Shown here one piece after another: positions 6,796-16,175 of a DNA stretch of 64,000 nucleotides. Every line of letters starts with the position of its first letter. The first letter of the stretch is position 1. This DNA comes from SIG575 sp964474295 (GTDB taxonomy: Bacteria > Bacillota > Clostridia > Oscillospirales > Acutalibacteraceae). The translations under genes and the position numbers were made by a program. The stretch covers positions 1-64,000 of the forward strand of contig CAYYRN010000003.1 of assembly GCA_964474295.1 (NCBI GenBank). The letters run 5' to 3'. The notes below the pieces were generated by a model. That model did no database searches and was not told the origin of the DNA. It saw nothing but the letters and a program-made list of their open reading frames with translations.

Positions 6796-8559
6796 TTATT
6801 GATTTTTTGCGTAAATTTCAACCAGATTTTCTTCCTCCAAAATCAAAGTATATTCGGAGGTGTCGATTTTTTCTCTGTCGGAATCCGCACTCGAAAAGCG
6901 GGCATCTATAACGATATAATCCGTGTCTTTTACACAGTATTCTATTTCGTAAATTTCTTTTCGTTGCGAAAGATAAGGAATGTAGAAGGTTGATGAAAGC
7001 ACGGATGAATCGTCATCGATTGTGTCAAGAGCAGTGCTGATTTTAACGTAATCCTCACGGTTTGAATTTAAACGGTTGACGTAAGTTAATTTCGGTGAAA
7101 AAGTAAATGCGAAAAATATTACCGAAATAACTGCCGAAAGCGAAGAAAAATATTTTTTGTATTTTTTCGGAGAATCGGCAATATTCAAAACAGAAAGATA
7201 AAAAAGCACAGCCGTTGTGCCGTAAACGTATTGAAAATAAATTGAATGTTGATAAGTGTAATCGGACATCAGGTTAATCAAAATCAAAGGCCCGACAAGT
7301 ATAAACTGCGACCATTTTTTTGAAAGAATCGGCAAGAATGACAAAGGCAGCAGCATAAACAAAATGAAAACCAGTTTTTCTTCCGATATGCACTGTGAAA
7401 TGAAATAAGCGGGATTTTTGAATATCGTGATAAATACATCAACAAGTCCCAAATTTTCATCCGTTATGAAATTATCAAAACGTCCCGTCATTGCACCGTC
7501 GCCGTATGTTTTTAAGAAGAACACAGCTAAGCAAAAATACAAAACCGAAGAAAGAAACATAACTATGCCGTGAAGCTTCTTCTTGCCGGAAAAAATAAAA
7601 TAAAGTGCGATAAACGCAACATAAATCGGTGCATCTTCTTTTACCGAAAAAGTCAGCAGCATGAAAATATACATCGGCAGATGTTTTCCTTTTTCCGCAA
7701 AGTATAAAAGCCACAGAATGAACGGCAGCAAAAAGCAGTTTTCGTGGAAATCATATGACGTGCCGCCGAAAACGGCAGGGTAAAAGCAAAAGGATGTCAT
7801 CATAAGAACCGTAACTTTATCGGAAAGCTTAAAGTGTTTTAAAAGCAGGTACAGCGGCACTAAAGCACTGCCCAAAATTACCGCTTGAGAAATCTGCAAC
7901 GTCAAAGGTGAATCGAAAACATAATATATCGGCAAAAGCAGATAGTAAACAGGTGAAAGGTGAACCGCAAAATGCGAAAGCAATTTTTCACGCTCGCACG
8001 TTGTAAAGGGAATTAATTCTGTTTTCATATAATAGAACATTTGCGAAAAAATGCCGAAATCGAAGTTCGGTGTCGAAAAGCTCAAGTACCTGCAAACGCC
8101 TATAAGAGCCGTTAAAAAGGTTGCGAGAATCCCTATGAACAAAAGGTATCCTACCGAGGCTTTTTTTGAAATCTCAAGGATGCCGCCGTTTGCGGAAAAG
8201 CGTCTTACAGTGTAAATGCAGGAAAGTGCTGCGGGAAAGGCAAGTGCAATGCAGTAGTAACTGTTTGAACTGAACATTGAAACAAAAAACAGATAAACAA
8301 GCGTTGAAATCGAAAAAGATAAGCCGTCAATGTCGATTTTCTTAAAAATCTGCGAAGCTGCCGTCAAAAATATATAAGCCACCGCAAAAACGGATAACGA
8401 TAAAAGCAAGTTTATGTTTTCGACCGACTTTATTTTTTCAACACTTTCCGAAACGGTCATATAACTTACTGTTCCCGCAATGCTCCACGAAGTAAATAAT
8501 CTTATGAAAAAATTTTCACGGGTTTTTTTATCGAAAAAAGATGCTAATTTTTTCAGCAT
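6796..8559 (-). CDS. DUF2079 polytopic membrane protein
   Basis: A 587-residue protein with about a dozen membrane segments. The segments NFDFGIFSQMFYYMK, HFAVHLSPVYYLLLPIYY and GGTSYDFHENCFLLP match DUF2079, a family with a GT-C glycosyltransferase-like fold of unknown substrate. The final 100 residues are soluble and outside. An AGGAGG site precedes the ATG at 8559. Promoters for this gene and for birA share the 60-base divergent gap. Confidence 0.75.
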   Translation of the reverse strand: MLKKLASFFDKKTRENFFIRLFTSWSIAGTVSYMTVSESVEKIKSVENINLLLSLSVFAVAYIFLTAASQIFKKIDIDGLSFSISTLVYLFFVSMFSSNSYYCIALAFPAALSCIYTVRRFSANGGILEISKKASVGYLLFIGILATFLTALIGVCRYLSFSTPNFDFGIFSQMFYYMKTELIPFTTCEREKLLSHFAVHLSPVYYLLLPIYYVFDSPLTLQISQAVILGSALVPLYLLLKHFKLSDKVTVLMMTSFCFYPAVFGGTSYDFHENCFLLPFILWLLYFAEKGKHLPMYIFMLLTFSVKEDAPIYVAFIALYFIFSGKKKLHGIVMFLSSVLYFCLAVFFLKTYGDGAMTGRFDNFITDENLGLVDVFITIFKNPAYFISQCISEEKLVFILFMLLPLSFLPILSKKWSQFILVGPLILINLMSDYTYQHSIYFQYVYGTTAVLFYLSVLNIADSPKKYKKYFSSLSAVISVIFFAFTFSPKLTYVNRLNSNREDYVKISTALDTIDDDSSVLSSTFYIPYLSQRKEIYEIEYCVKDTDYIVIDARFSSADSDREKIDTSEYTLILEEENLVEIYAKNQ

Positions 8560-8575
8560 TTTAAACCTCCTCGCA

Positions 8576-8604
8576 TTGATAATTTTTTTGATATGTGGTA
8601 AACT
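8576..8604 (+). promoter_or_regulatory. Promoter of birA
   Basis: TTGATA at 8576-8581, a 17-base spacer and TAAACT at 8599-8604 with TGTGG just before the -10. It lies 17 bases before the birA ATG. Confidence 0.5.
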
Positions 8605-8620
8605 TTGTCACGGTGATAAA

Positions 8621-9340
8621 ATGAATAAGGAAATTATTTTTTTAAAAGAAGTAGATTCTACAAATATTTATGCGGCTTCTCTTTGCCGTGATTTGCCCGA
8701 CCCTCCGACGGCAGTTGTTGCGGAAAGCCAAACCAAGGGTTCGGGAAGAATGGGAAGAAGCTTTTTTTCTCCCGAAAATTCAGGCATTTATATGACGTAT
8801 ATTCTTGATACTGAAAATGTAAAAACGCTGAATCTCATTACATCCGCAGCAGGTCTGGCGGTTGCCGAAACGCTTGAAGAAACAGGCGTTCGCACAAAAA
8901 TCAAGTGGCCCAACGATATAATTATTTCCTCAAAAAAAGTGTGCGGCATTTTAACAAAGCTTATTACGGAAAACGGGAAAATCAAATACGCTTTGATAGG
9001 AATAGGAATAAATGTTTTGAATGAAAAAAACGATTTTCCCGAAGAATTACGCTCTGTCGCAACTTCGCTGAAAATAGAAACGGGAAAAATTTTTGACAAA
9101 AATGTTATAATTAAAAGCGTTATAAAAAATTTGGATTCGATTTTTAAAGAGAAAAAAATTTCCGAAGAAGAAATTGTCGCACGGGTAAAACAGCATTCCG
9201 AAATGCTCGGAAAAAAGGTTTTCGTAAAAAGTGAAAACCGAGATTTTTTTGCCGTTGACATTTCACCCGACGGCGGACTTGTTGTTCTTGAAGACGGTGT
9301 GGAAAAAGTCATCCACAGCGGTGAGGTCGAACTGATTTAA
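8621..9340 (+). CDS. birA: Biotin--[acetyl-CoA-carboxylase] ligase, no HTH domain
   Basis: A 239-residue enzyme that attaches biotin through biotinyl-AMP to carrier proteins such as those of acetyl-CoA carboxylase. It shows KEVDSTNIYA at the start, the adenylate-binding loop SQTKGSGRMGRSFFSP, then KWPNDI and KVCGILTKL with ALIGIGINVL. The ATG at 8621 starts right at the catalytic domain, so the protein lacks the N-terminal DNA-binding domain of bifunctional BirA and should not be a repressor. The longer open frame upstream passes through the promoter and is rejected. Confidence 0.9.
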   Translation: MNKEIIFLKEVDSTNIYAASLCRDLPDPPTAVVAESQTKGSGRMGRSFFSPENSGIYMTYILDTENVKTLNLITSAAGLAVAETLEETGVRTKIKWPNDIIISSKKVCGILTKLITENGKIKYALIGIGINVLNEKNDFPEELRSVATSLKIETGKIFDKNVIIKSVIKNLDSIFKEKKISEEEIVARVKQHSEMLGKKVFVKSENRDFFAVDISPDGGLVVLEDGVEKVIHSGEVELI

Positions 9341-9365
9341 GAAATTTTTATCCGATTGCAAACAA

Positions 9366-9410
9366 AGCCGAGCGAGAACAAAGATTCGTCTTCGCTCGAC
9401 TTATTTTTTT
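9366..9410 (+). terminator. Terminator after birA
   Basis: A stem of GCCGAGCGA with TCGCTCGAC (9366-9402) is followed by an AT and eight T. It separates birA from the convergent transporter gene. Confidence 0.75.
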
Positions 9411-9425
9411 TAAAATTCGCCGGTT

Positions 9426-10802
9426 TTATTTCCAAATTAACCAAAGCAAAACGTATCCCGTTATAACTGCCGCCAGGGTGAACGGAACACCGTATTTCAT
9501 AAATGTTGTTGCTTTTACCTCGTAGCCCTCTTTTCTTAGGATGCCGATACCCGCAATGTTGGCGCTGGCACCGATAGGTGTAAGGTTTCCGCCGAGTGTA
9601 GCACCGCAAAGAAGACCGTAGTACAAAAGTGTCGGTTCAATTCCGATATCCTGTGCAATAACAGGCACGATGGAAAGCATTGTAGCCGTGTATGGAATGT
9701 TGTCGATAAAAGCGGAAAGAATAACGCTCATCCAAACGATTATCGTGTAAACAACAAAAACCGAACCCGAACCGAGCCCTGCAATGGCATTGCCCAAAAC
9801 GTCTATAACGCCGGCATTTTTAACACCGCCTATCACAACAAATAATCCGGTGAGCAAGACGATGGTGTAATAGTCGATTTCCTTAAAGGCATTTTTTACA
9901 ATCGATTTGTTCTTCTTTACAAACAACTCCCTTATAATGCCGACAAGGAAAAATCCGACGCATATAAGTCCGTTTGTTATTTCGGGCTTGTAAAGCTGAC
10001 CGGGCACTGCGGAATCCTTATAAGGAATAAACGAAACTGCAATGAGTGCCACTACCGTTCCGACAAGAAGAAATGTCGGGAATTTGTCCTCAACCTTTGT
10101 GCGGGAGTTGAACTCGATTTTTCCGTTGTCGTGTCTGAACATAAAGAGAATAATCAAAGCACTTGCCACGGCGCCTGCTTCAACCACCCAAAACATACCG
10201 GGATGTCCGTTATCGACAAAGAAATCCGAAAAATCAAGTCCCGCCTGTTTTGCAAGCAGAATAGATGTTGTGTCACCGACGAGCGTTGCGGCTCCCTGCA
10301 GGTTTGAGGATACCGCTATACATATTATCGACGGCACGGGGGAGATGTTGACCTTTTTGCAAAACGCAAGTGCAACGGGGGCTATCATAAGCACCGTTGC
10401 CACGTTGTCAACAAAAGCGGAAACTATTCCGGCAAAAAGCGAAAGGCATACTATAGCCCATTTGATGTTCGGCATTTTTGAAATTAAAACATCCGACATA
10501 AGCTGCGGCATTTTCGATTCGATAAAAAGGTAAACCGTACCCATTGTGCCGGCAATCATCATAATTACGTTCCAGTCTATCTCTTTTAAGGCGTCGACAA
10601 AGCCGTATGCGTAATTGACACCTGAAGAAAGTGCAAAAAAGCCTTCACCGAAAGCTGCGGGATTTGCTACGGAAATTATGCCCAAGGCAACAAAAATTAT
10701 TGCAGAGCCGACAGCAACATAAGGGCGTATTTTTTGAAATGCCATCATAAGTATGTAGGTAATTGCGAAAATTATGAGAGCTGTGACAGTGATAGGACTC
10801 AT
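9426..10802 (-). CDS. SLC13/ArsB/NhaD-type ion transporter
   Basis: A 458-residue membrane protein with about 11-12 membrane segments. It carries two related halves with the loop motifs AFVDNVATVLMIAPVAL and AFIDNIPYTATMLSIVP, together with SSNLQGAATLVGDTTS and GATLGGNLTPIGASANI, the signature of the ion transporter superfamily that includes ArsB, NhaD and CitM. Substrate could be an anion such as arsenite or citrate, or Na+/H+ exchange; sequence alone does not decide. ATG 10802 is chosen because AAGGAG lies seven bases upstream. Expression is probably set by the leader RNA at 10803-10942. Confidence 0.8.
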   Translation of the reverse strand: MSPITVTALIIFAITYILMMAFQKIRPYVAVGSAIIFVALGIISVANPAAFGEGFFALSSGVNYAYGFVDALKEIDWNVIMMIAGTMGTVYLFIESKMPQLMSDVLISKMPNIKWAIVCLSLFAGIVSAFVDNVATVLMIAPVALAFCKKVNISPVPSIICIAVSSNLQGAATLVGDTTSILLAKQAGLDFSDFFVDNGHPGMFWVVEAGAVASALIILFMFRHDNGKIEFNSRTKVEDKFPTFLLVGTVVALIAVSFIPYKDSAVPGQLYKPEITNGLICVGFFLVGIIRELFVKKNKSIVKNAFKEIDYYTIVLLTGLFVVIGGVKNAGVIDVLGNAIAGLGSGSVFVVYTIIVWMSVILSAFIDNIPYTATMLSIVPVIAQDIGIEPTLLYYGLLCGATLGGNLTPIGASANIAGIGILRKEGYEVKATTFMKYGVPFTLAAVITGYVLLWLIWK

Positions 10803-10942
10803 TTGACCACTCCTTATTTGTAGTGAAAATAAAAAAGAACCCGCAAAGGAGTTCCGTCGCTTTCGGCAATTATCCCGAAAGAGGTTTACAAATAAAACAC
10901 TGTTGCGTTTTATGACAGACTCCACCGTTTGTAAACCGTAAT
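10803..10942 (-). promoter_or_regulatory. Structured leader RNA with terminator (possible riboswitch)
   Basis: On the minus strand, the transcript begins near 10940 and folds into a closing 10-bp perfect stem (10928-10937 with 10883-10892) enclosing an inner hairpin TAAAACGCAACAGTGTTTTA. Next comes a CTTTCGG/CCGAAAG hairpin (10860-10881), then a short terminator-like stem GAACTC/GGGTTC (10837-10854) with a following T run (10828-10836), before the ribosome site. A conserved-looking junction plus a terminator before the gene is the layout of a transcription-controlling riboswitch. It matches no class I can name. Confidence 0.55.
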
Positions 10943-10945
10943 TTG

Positions 10946-10974
10946 ATTATACTGCAATATATTATAAAAGTCAA
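10946..10974 (-). promoter_or_regulatory. Strong promoter of the transporter gene
   Basis: On the minus strand TTGACT (10969-10974), a 17-base spacer and TATAAT (10946-10951). It lies about 145 bases before the ATG, which leaves room for the leader RNA. Confidence 0.8.
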
Positions 10975-11075
10975 CACATCAAAATAATTAAAATAAATTA
11001 TTAAAACAGTGGAAAAAGCATATAAGAATGTGGTATACTAATATGCGGAATTTTGATTGAAAAGAGGTCATTGAA

Positions 11076-12362
11076 GTGATCGGAAATGTTGAAATGGTTG
11101 AAATCGCAAACGGGGTAAGAGCCTGTTTTGTGAAAACGTCTGATTTTAAGACGAATGTGATGAGCGTTCACATAGTGCTTCCTCTCGGCGGAGATACGGA
11201 GGCAAACTCGCTGCTTTGCTATTTGCTAAGGAGAAGAAGTGCCGAATATCCGTCAATGACTTTGCTAAACAGACGGCTTGCCGAGCTTTACGGTGCATCT
11301 CTTGCCTGCGGAATATCAAAACTCGGAGATAATCAGGATATATGTTTCAGAATAGTTTCCGTCAGCGACAGATTCGCTTTGTCGGGCGAAGAAATTTCAA
11401 AAGAATGTACACAGCTTCTGCTTGATATTTTGTTTGAACCCAAGCTTGAAAACGGCAGATTTTGCGATGAAGATATTGAACTTGAAAAAAGATTGCTTGT
11501 AGAAAAAATCGACGGTGAATTCAGCGAAAAAAGAATTTACGCCAAGGACCGTCTTATCGAAGAAATGTTTAAGGGCAAGCCTTACGGAACGGGCAGATTC
11601 GGAAAACGTGACGAAATAAAGAACGTTACAAACGAGCGTTTGATGAAAGCGTGGCGGAGATACCTTGAAAACGCCGTGATTCAGTTTAATTTTGTCGGTG
11701 AGACGGACGACGGCATAGTTGAACTGCTCCGAGAGAAATTCTCGCAAATAAACAGAAAAGACGTCATTAAAACCGTGACCGAATTTGAGCCGGCATCGTC
11801 GGAATGTAAGAAAGTTGACGAAAAGCTTGCAGTCAAACAGGGCAAGCTTGTAATCGGTATGAGAACGGGACAAAAAAGCGGTAATGATAACTTTTTCCCT
11901 GTAAGAGTTATGACGGATATGTTCGGCGGAGGGCCGTACTCCAAGCTCTTTTCAAATGTAAGGGAAAAAATGAGCCTGTGCTACTATTGTTCGGCTCAGC
12001 TCGTTAAGGAAAAAGGCATTATTGTTGTTCAAAGCGGAATCGAGGACGAAAACGAGAAAAAAGCAACGGATGCGATTTTGACAGAGCTTGAGAAGATGAA
12101 AAAAGCAGATTTTACGGACGAAGATATAGAAAACTCCAAAAAAGGCTTGACCGATGCGTTTATGTCGGTCGGAGACACACCTGAGAGCATAGACGCGTGG
12201 ATAGGCGCAAGAATCCTCGAAGAAAAAATCACATTGCCGGAAGAATACGCACGGGAAATTAACCGTGTTACTGCCGAAGAAATCAAGAAAGCGGCTGAAA
12301 ACGTTACCCTCGATACTATTTATATGCTTTCGGGGAACGGTGATGACGGGGAGGAAGAATAA
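11076..12362 (+). CDS. yfmF: M16-family inactive subunit, YfmF-like
   Basis: A 428-residue member of the M16 zinc protease family. The position that holds the HxxEH zinc motif in active members instead reads CYLLRRRSAEYP, so it lacks metal ligands and is probably the non-catalytic partner. It overlaps the next gene, the HxxEH-bearing YfmH-like protein, by one base (TAATG). NCBI families YfmF/YfmH are linked to 5-aminopentanol modification of EF-P in Bacillus. GTG 11076 is preceded by AGAGG at the right distance. Confidence 0.8.
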   Translation: MIGNVEMVEIANGVRACFVKTSDFKTNVMSVHIVLPLGGDTEANSLLCYLLRRRSAEYPSMTLLNRRLAELYGASLACGISKLGDNQDICFRIVSVSDRFALSGEEISKECTQLLLDILFEPKLENGRFCDEDIELEKRLLVEKIDGEFSEKRIYAKDRLIEEMFKGKPYGTGRFGKRDEIKNVTNERLMKAWRRYLENAVIQFNFVGETDDGIVELLREKFSQINRKDVIKTVTEFEPASSECKKVDEKLAVKQGKLVIGMRTGQKSGNDNFFPVRVMTDMFGGGPYSKLFSNVREKMSLCYYCSAQLVKEKGIIVVQSGIEDENEKKATDAILTELEKMKKADFTDEDIENSKKGLTDAFMSVGDTPESIDAWIGARILEEKITLPEEYAREINRVTAEEIKKAAENVTLDTIYMLSGNGDDGEEE

Positions 12363-13636
12363 TGGAAATTCAAGAAATTAAAAACGAGCTTTTGAATGAA
12401 AAGTATTATAAAATCAAGCACACTTCGGGACTTGACATTTATGTTTTCCCGAAAGAAAACTATTCGACGGCTTATGCGGTTTTCGGAACACGGTACGGCT
12501 CTATCGATACCGTTTTCAAAAAAAGCGGAGAAGAAAATTACACCGAGGTTCCCGAAGGTATAGCGCATTTTCTCGAACACAAGCTTTTTGAAAGCGAGGA
12601 GCTTGACGCTTTTGAACGTTTTGCGAAAACGGGAGCATCCGCAAACGCTTACACATCATTTGACAAAACGTGCTACCTTTTTTCGTGTTCCGCCAATTTC
12701 AAACAAAATCTCGATATTTTGCTTGACTTTGTAAGGCATCCTTATTTTACCCAAAAGACAGTCGAGAAGGAACAGGGAATTATCGGGCAGGAAATCAGAA
12801 TGTACCGTGATGTGCCGGATTGGAGAGTTCTTTTCAATCTTCTTTGCGCTATGTACAAAAATCATCCCGTAAGAATAGATATTGCGGGAACGGAGGAATC
12901 TATTTCCGAAATCACCGCCGATTTGCTTTACAAATGCTATGACGATTTTTACAATCTCGGCAATATGGCTCTTGCGGTTGCCGGAAACGTTGATGTTGAG
13001 GAGGTTATAGAATCTGCCGACAGACTTCTTAAAAAGGATGAAGCCTTTTCAATTGACAGAAAGTTTATAGAGGAAGAAAAAGAGGTTGTTTTGCCTTATG
13101 TCGAAGAAAAGCTTTCGGTGGCATCGCCCATTTTTTCTTTGGGATTTAAAGAAATGTTAAGTACGCCGGAAAGAACCCTGAAAGAAGAACTTTTGGGCAA
13201 TATTATTCTTGAAGCGATAGCAGGAAACACCTCCGATTTATACAAAAAGCTCATTGACGAAGAGCTGATAAATCCCACGTTTTCGACAGAGTATTTTACG
13301 GGTTACGGTTACAGCTCGATGATTTTTTCGGGCGAATCCCGTGATGCGAAAAAGACAGCGGAAATTATAAAAGAAAAAATCAGAGAGATTAAAAAATCGG
13401 GAATAAGCACGGCGGATTTTGAAAGAGCCAGGAAGAAGCTTTACGGCAGAGAAATAATGTCTTATAATGATGTTGATGAGCTTGCAAACAATCTTATAGC
13501 AGCCGCCTTTATGAATGAGGGATTGTTTGATGAATTTGAAACGTTAAAAATTTTGACCTGTGAAGAGGCAAACGAATTTTTGTCAAGTGTTCTTGATGAA
13601 AGATATTGCGCTCTTTCGGTAATTCTTCCCGCTTGA
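12362..13636 (+). CDS. yfmH: M16-family zinc peptidase, YfmH-like
   Basis: A 424-residue M16 peptidase with the zinc motif HFLEH (in EGIAHFLEHKLFE, about residues 69-81) and the distal glutamate region EKEQGIIGQEI about 65 residues on. It is the presumed catalytic partner of the preceding protein. Its start is fused to the stop of yfmF. Its physiological substrate is not known from sequence; the pair has been linked to EF-P modification in Bacillus. Confidence 0.85.
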   Translation: MEIQEIKNELLNEKYYKIKHTSGLDIYVFPKENYSTAYAVFGTRYGSIDTVFKKSGEENYTEVPEGIAHFLEHKLFESEELDAFERFAKTGASANAYTSFDKTCYLFSCSANFKQNLDILLDFVRHPYFTQKTVEKEQGIIGQEIRMYRDVPDWRVLFNLLCAMYKNHPVRIDIAGTEESISEITADLLYKCYDDFYNLGNMALAVAGNVDVEEVIESADRLLKKDEAFSIDRKFIEEEKEVVLPYVEEKLSVASPIFSLGFKEMLSTPERTLKEELLGNIILEAIAGNTSDLYKKLIDEELINPTFSTEYFTGYGYSSMIFSGESRDAKKTAEIIKEKIREIKKSGISTADFERARKKLYGREIMSYNDVDELANNLIAAAFMNEGLFDEFETLKILTCEEANEFLSSVLDERYCALSVILPA

Positions 13637-13645
13637 GAGGTTGAT

Positions 13646-14617
13646 ATGATGAGTGATTACACGGTAGTTTATTTTAAGGGTATAGAAAGAGGCTTCAGCA
13701 TACCGTCTGTTTTGGCTGAATTTAATATTCCGTTTATAGGCGATGTTACGATTAAGTGGTACGGTGCCATAATCGCTTTCGGTTTTTTGCTTGCCGTGCT
13801 TTTCGGCGGCAGGCAGGCGTATAAGTGGAGGATGAGCATTGATAAAATGCTCGATGTACTTATTTACGGAACTTTGGGCGGAATTATCGGCGCAAGGCTT
13901 TATTATGTGGCATTTGAATGGGATTATTATTCAAACCACCTTAGCGAAATTGTTCGCATTTGGCACGGAGGTCTTGCCATTTACGGCGGAATTATCGGCG
14001 GTATTTTGGCTGCGTTTATCACCTGTAAAATAAACAAGCTTAATTTTTACAATCTTCTCGATTTGGCAGGTATGAGCTTGCTCATCGGTCAGGGAATCGG
14101 AAGATGGGGTAACTTTATGAATCAGGAAGCGTTCGGCGTAAATACCGATTTGCCGTGGGGAATGAAAAGCGAAAAGACGGCAGATTACATAATGTCGCAT
14201 TTGGAAACATTCACGAAAAACGGTTTCAGTGTGTCGCCCGACGGCTACGTTCATCCCACGTTTCTTTACGAATCGCTTTGGTGTCTTATCGGATTCGGGA
14301 TTCTTTATATTATAATGAAAAAGTTCCGAAAATTCAGCGGACAGATTTTTCTCTGTTACGGTATTTGGTACGGTATAGGCAGAACGATTTTTGAGGGATT
14401 AAGAACCGACAGCCTTTATATCGGTGACACAACAATAAGAGTGTCGCAGCTTTTGTCTGTTACTGTTGTTGTTGTCTTTTCGGTGGCACTGTGCGTTTTG
14501 CTTTGCAAATTTATAAAAAATCCGAAACCGATTGAGGGAATAGATTATTTCCCCGAAGGTTCCCGTGTTCCAAAAAAAGAAAAAATCAAAACGAATGATA
14601 CAGTAAAGGAGGACTGA
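13646..14617 (+). CDS. lgt: Prolipoprotein diacylglyceryl transferase
   Basis: A 323-residue membrane enzyme that moves diacylglyceryl from phosphatidylglycerol to the lipobox cysteine of exported lipoproteins. It has seven membrane segments, the signature GIGRWGNFMNQEAFG (about 151-165), IWHGGLAIYGGIIGG, and HPTFLYES and GRTIFEGLRTD near the end. It starts ten bases after yfmH. It would serve the several lipoproteins in this window. Confidence 0.95.
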   Translation: MMSDYTVVYFKGIERGFSIPSVLAEFNIPFIGDVTIKWYGAIIAFGFLLAVLFGGRQAYKWRMSIDKMLDVLIYGTLGGIIGARLYYVAFEWDYYSNHLSEIVRIWHGGLAIYGGIIGGILAAFITCKINKLNFYNLLDLAGMSLLIGQGIGRWGNFMNQEAFGVNTDLPWGMKSEKTADYIMSHLETFTKNGFSVSPDGYVHPTFLYESLWCLIGFGILYIIMKKFRKFSGQIFLCYGIWYGIGRTIFEGLRTDSLYIGDTTIRVSQLLSVTVVVVFSVALCVLLCKFIKNPKPIEGIDYFPEGSRVPKKEKIKTNDTVKED

Positions 14618-14619
14618 AA

Positions 14620-15477
14620 TTGGCAGTAATAATGGATGGTAAAGCGTTGTCAAAGAAGCTGAAAAGCTCCTTGAAAGAAAAAGTCGATGCTTTGAAAAAC
14701 GAGGGGATTTTTCCCTGCCTTGCTGTTATAATTGTCGGTAAAAATCCGGCTTCCGAAATTTATGTAAACAACAAGAAAAAATCCTGCGAAGAACTCGGAA
14801 TAAAATCTCTTGAGTATGCTTTGCCGGAAGAAACAAAAGAAGAAGAGCTGCTTGCACTTATAGAAAAGTTAAATAATGACAGCGATGTTGACGGGATTTT
14901 ATGTCAATTGCCGCTGCCGCAGCATATTTGCGAAAAAAATGTAATCAATTCCATTTCTCCCGAAAAAGATGTCGATGCTTTTCATCCGACAAATGTCGGA
15001 CACATTATGATAGGGGATTATGCTTTCTTGCCCTGCACACCGGCAGGCGTTATGGAGTTTTTGGAGGAATACAAAATCGATGTCAGCGGCAAAAACTGTG
15101 TGGTACTCGGCAGAAGCAATATTGTCGGAAAACCGATGACAATGCTCCTTGTCAAAGCAAATGCGACAGTTACCGTTTGCCACTCCAAAACCCCGGATAT
15201 TGCGGAATTTACAAAAAAAGCCGATTTGATTGTAAGTGCCGTAGGAAAGCCGAAGCTTATTACGGCGGATATGGTAAAAGAGGGTGCCGTGATAATCGAT
15301 GTTGCGATAAACAGGCTTGAAAACGGTAAAATCTGCGGTGATGTCGATTTTGAAAATGTAGAGAAAAAGGCTTCGTACATCACACCCGTTCCCGGAGGAG
15401 TGGGGCCTATGACGATTGCTACGCTTATGAAAAATACCGTTACGGCGGCAATTAATAAAAGGAGTAAAAAGTTATGA
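14620..15477 (+). CDS. folD: Methylenetetrahydrofolate dehydrogenase/cyclohydrolase
   Basis: A 285-residue bifunctional enzyme interconverting methylene-, methenyl- and formyl-tetrahydrofolate with NADP. Motifs: YVNNKKKSCEELGI with the catalytic lysine, DGILCQLPLPQHI, GRSNIVGKPMTML (nucleotide site) and PVPGGVGPMTIATLM. The TTG start at 14620 has AAAGGAGG at a good distance. It ends with an ATGA overlap with the PspC gene. Confidence 0.95.
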   Translation: MAVIMDGKALSKKLKSSLKEKVDALKNEGIFPCLAVIIVGKNPASEIYVNNKKKSCEELGIKSLEYALPEETKEEELLALIEKLNNDSDVDGILCQLPLPQHICEKNVINSISPEKDVDAFHPTNVGHIMIGDYAFLPCTPAGVMEFLEEYKIDVSGKNCVVLGRSNIVGKPMTMLLVKANATVTVCHSKTPDIAEFTKKADLIVSAVGKPKLITADMVKEGAVIIDVAINRLENGKICGDVDFENVEKKASYITPVPGGVGPMTIATLMKNTVTAAINKRSKKL

Positions 15478-15719
15478 AAAAGAAACTTTACAAGAGCGAA
15501 AACAAAATGATATGCGGTGTGCTTTCGGGAATTGCCGAATACTTTGACATCGACCCGACAATAATCAGAATAGTTTACGTTGCACTTTCCCTGTTCACGG
15601 CAGGCTTTCCGGGAGTTTTGTTTTACATAATTTGTGCAATAGTAATTCCTCAAAAGCCTTACGATTTTAACGGTAACAACGGGTGGAACAACAATAATTA
15701 TAACCAAAATCAGCAATAA
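15474..15719 (+). CDS. PspC-domain membrane protein
   Basis: An 81-residue protein with a PspC domain: KLYKSENKMICGVLSGIAEYF then a membrane segment (about 35-60), ending in an asparagine-rich tail NNGWNNNNYNQNQQ. PspC proteins respond to membrane stress in several bacteria. It is coupled to folD by an ATGA overlap. The L21 promoter starts right after it. Confidence 0.85.
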   Translation: MKKKLYKSENKMICGVLSGIAEYFDIDPTIIRIVYVALSLFTAGFPGVLFYIICAIVIPQKPYDFNGNNGWNNNNYNQNQQ

Positions 15720-15723
15720 ACTA

Positions 15724-15752
15724 TTGACAAGCCCCTTGCTCGGTGCTATAAT
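15724..15752 (+). promoter_or_regulatory. Consensus promoter of the L21-L27 operon
   Basis: TTGACA at 15724-15729, 17 bases, TATAAT at 15747-15752. Both boxes match the vegetative sigma consensus in full. Confidence 0.9.
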
Positions 15753-15858
15753 ATTAAAGCCGCATACCTCGGGTTCCCAAAGTCGGTGCGTCCGACACCC
15801 GCAGCTTTTCGTAGCTGGAAGAGGGTAGCGAGACTATATGAAAGAGGTTGAAGAACCA
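15753..15858 (+). ncRNA. L21 leader RNA
   Basis: The stretch between the promoter and rplU contains CCGCATACCTCGGGTTCCC, hairpins around GTGCGTCCGACAC and AGCTTTTCGTAGCT, and a GAGGGTAGCGAG end. This agrees with the L21 leader found before rplU in Firmicutes, where ribosomal protein is thought to regulate its own operon. Confidence 0.7.
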
Positions 15859-16170
15859 ATGTACGCAATTATCGAAACCGGCGGAAAGCAGTATAAGGTA
15901 GAAGCAGGCGAAGCTATCTACATTGAAAAGCTTGATGTCGAAGCAGACTCCGAGATTACCTTTGATAAGGTTATCGCTGTAGGCAAGGAAGATGGCATTG
16001 TTGTAGGTGCTCCTTATGTTGAGGGTGCAACAGTTAAAGCAAAAGCTATCAAAAACGGCAAAGCTAAGAAAGTGGTTGTTTTCACTTACAAGTCCAAGAA
16101 GAACGAGAAGAGAAAGAAAGGCCACAGACAACCCTACACTAAGGTTGAAATCGCAGCCATCAATGCGTAA
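15859..16170 (+). CDS. rplU: 50S ribosomal protein L21
   Basis: A 103-residue protein starting MYAIIETGGKQYKVEAGEAI and ending GHRQPYTKVEIAAINA, the usual L21 ends and length. I chose ATG 15859, not 15838, because the family begins there and AGAGG lies just upstream. L21 binds 23S rRNA in the large subunit. Confidence 0.97.
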   Translation: MYAIIETGGKQYKVEAGEAIYIEKLDVEADSEITFDKVIAVGKEDGIVVGAPYVEGATVKAKAIKNGKAKKVVVFTYKSKKNEKRKKGHRQPYTKVEIAAINA

Positions 16171-16175
16171 TCTTA

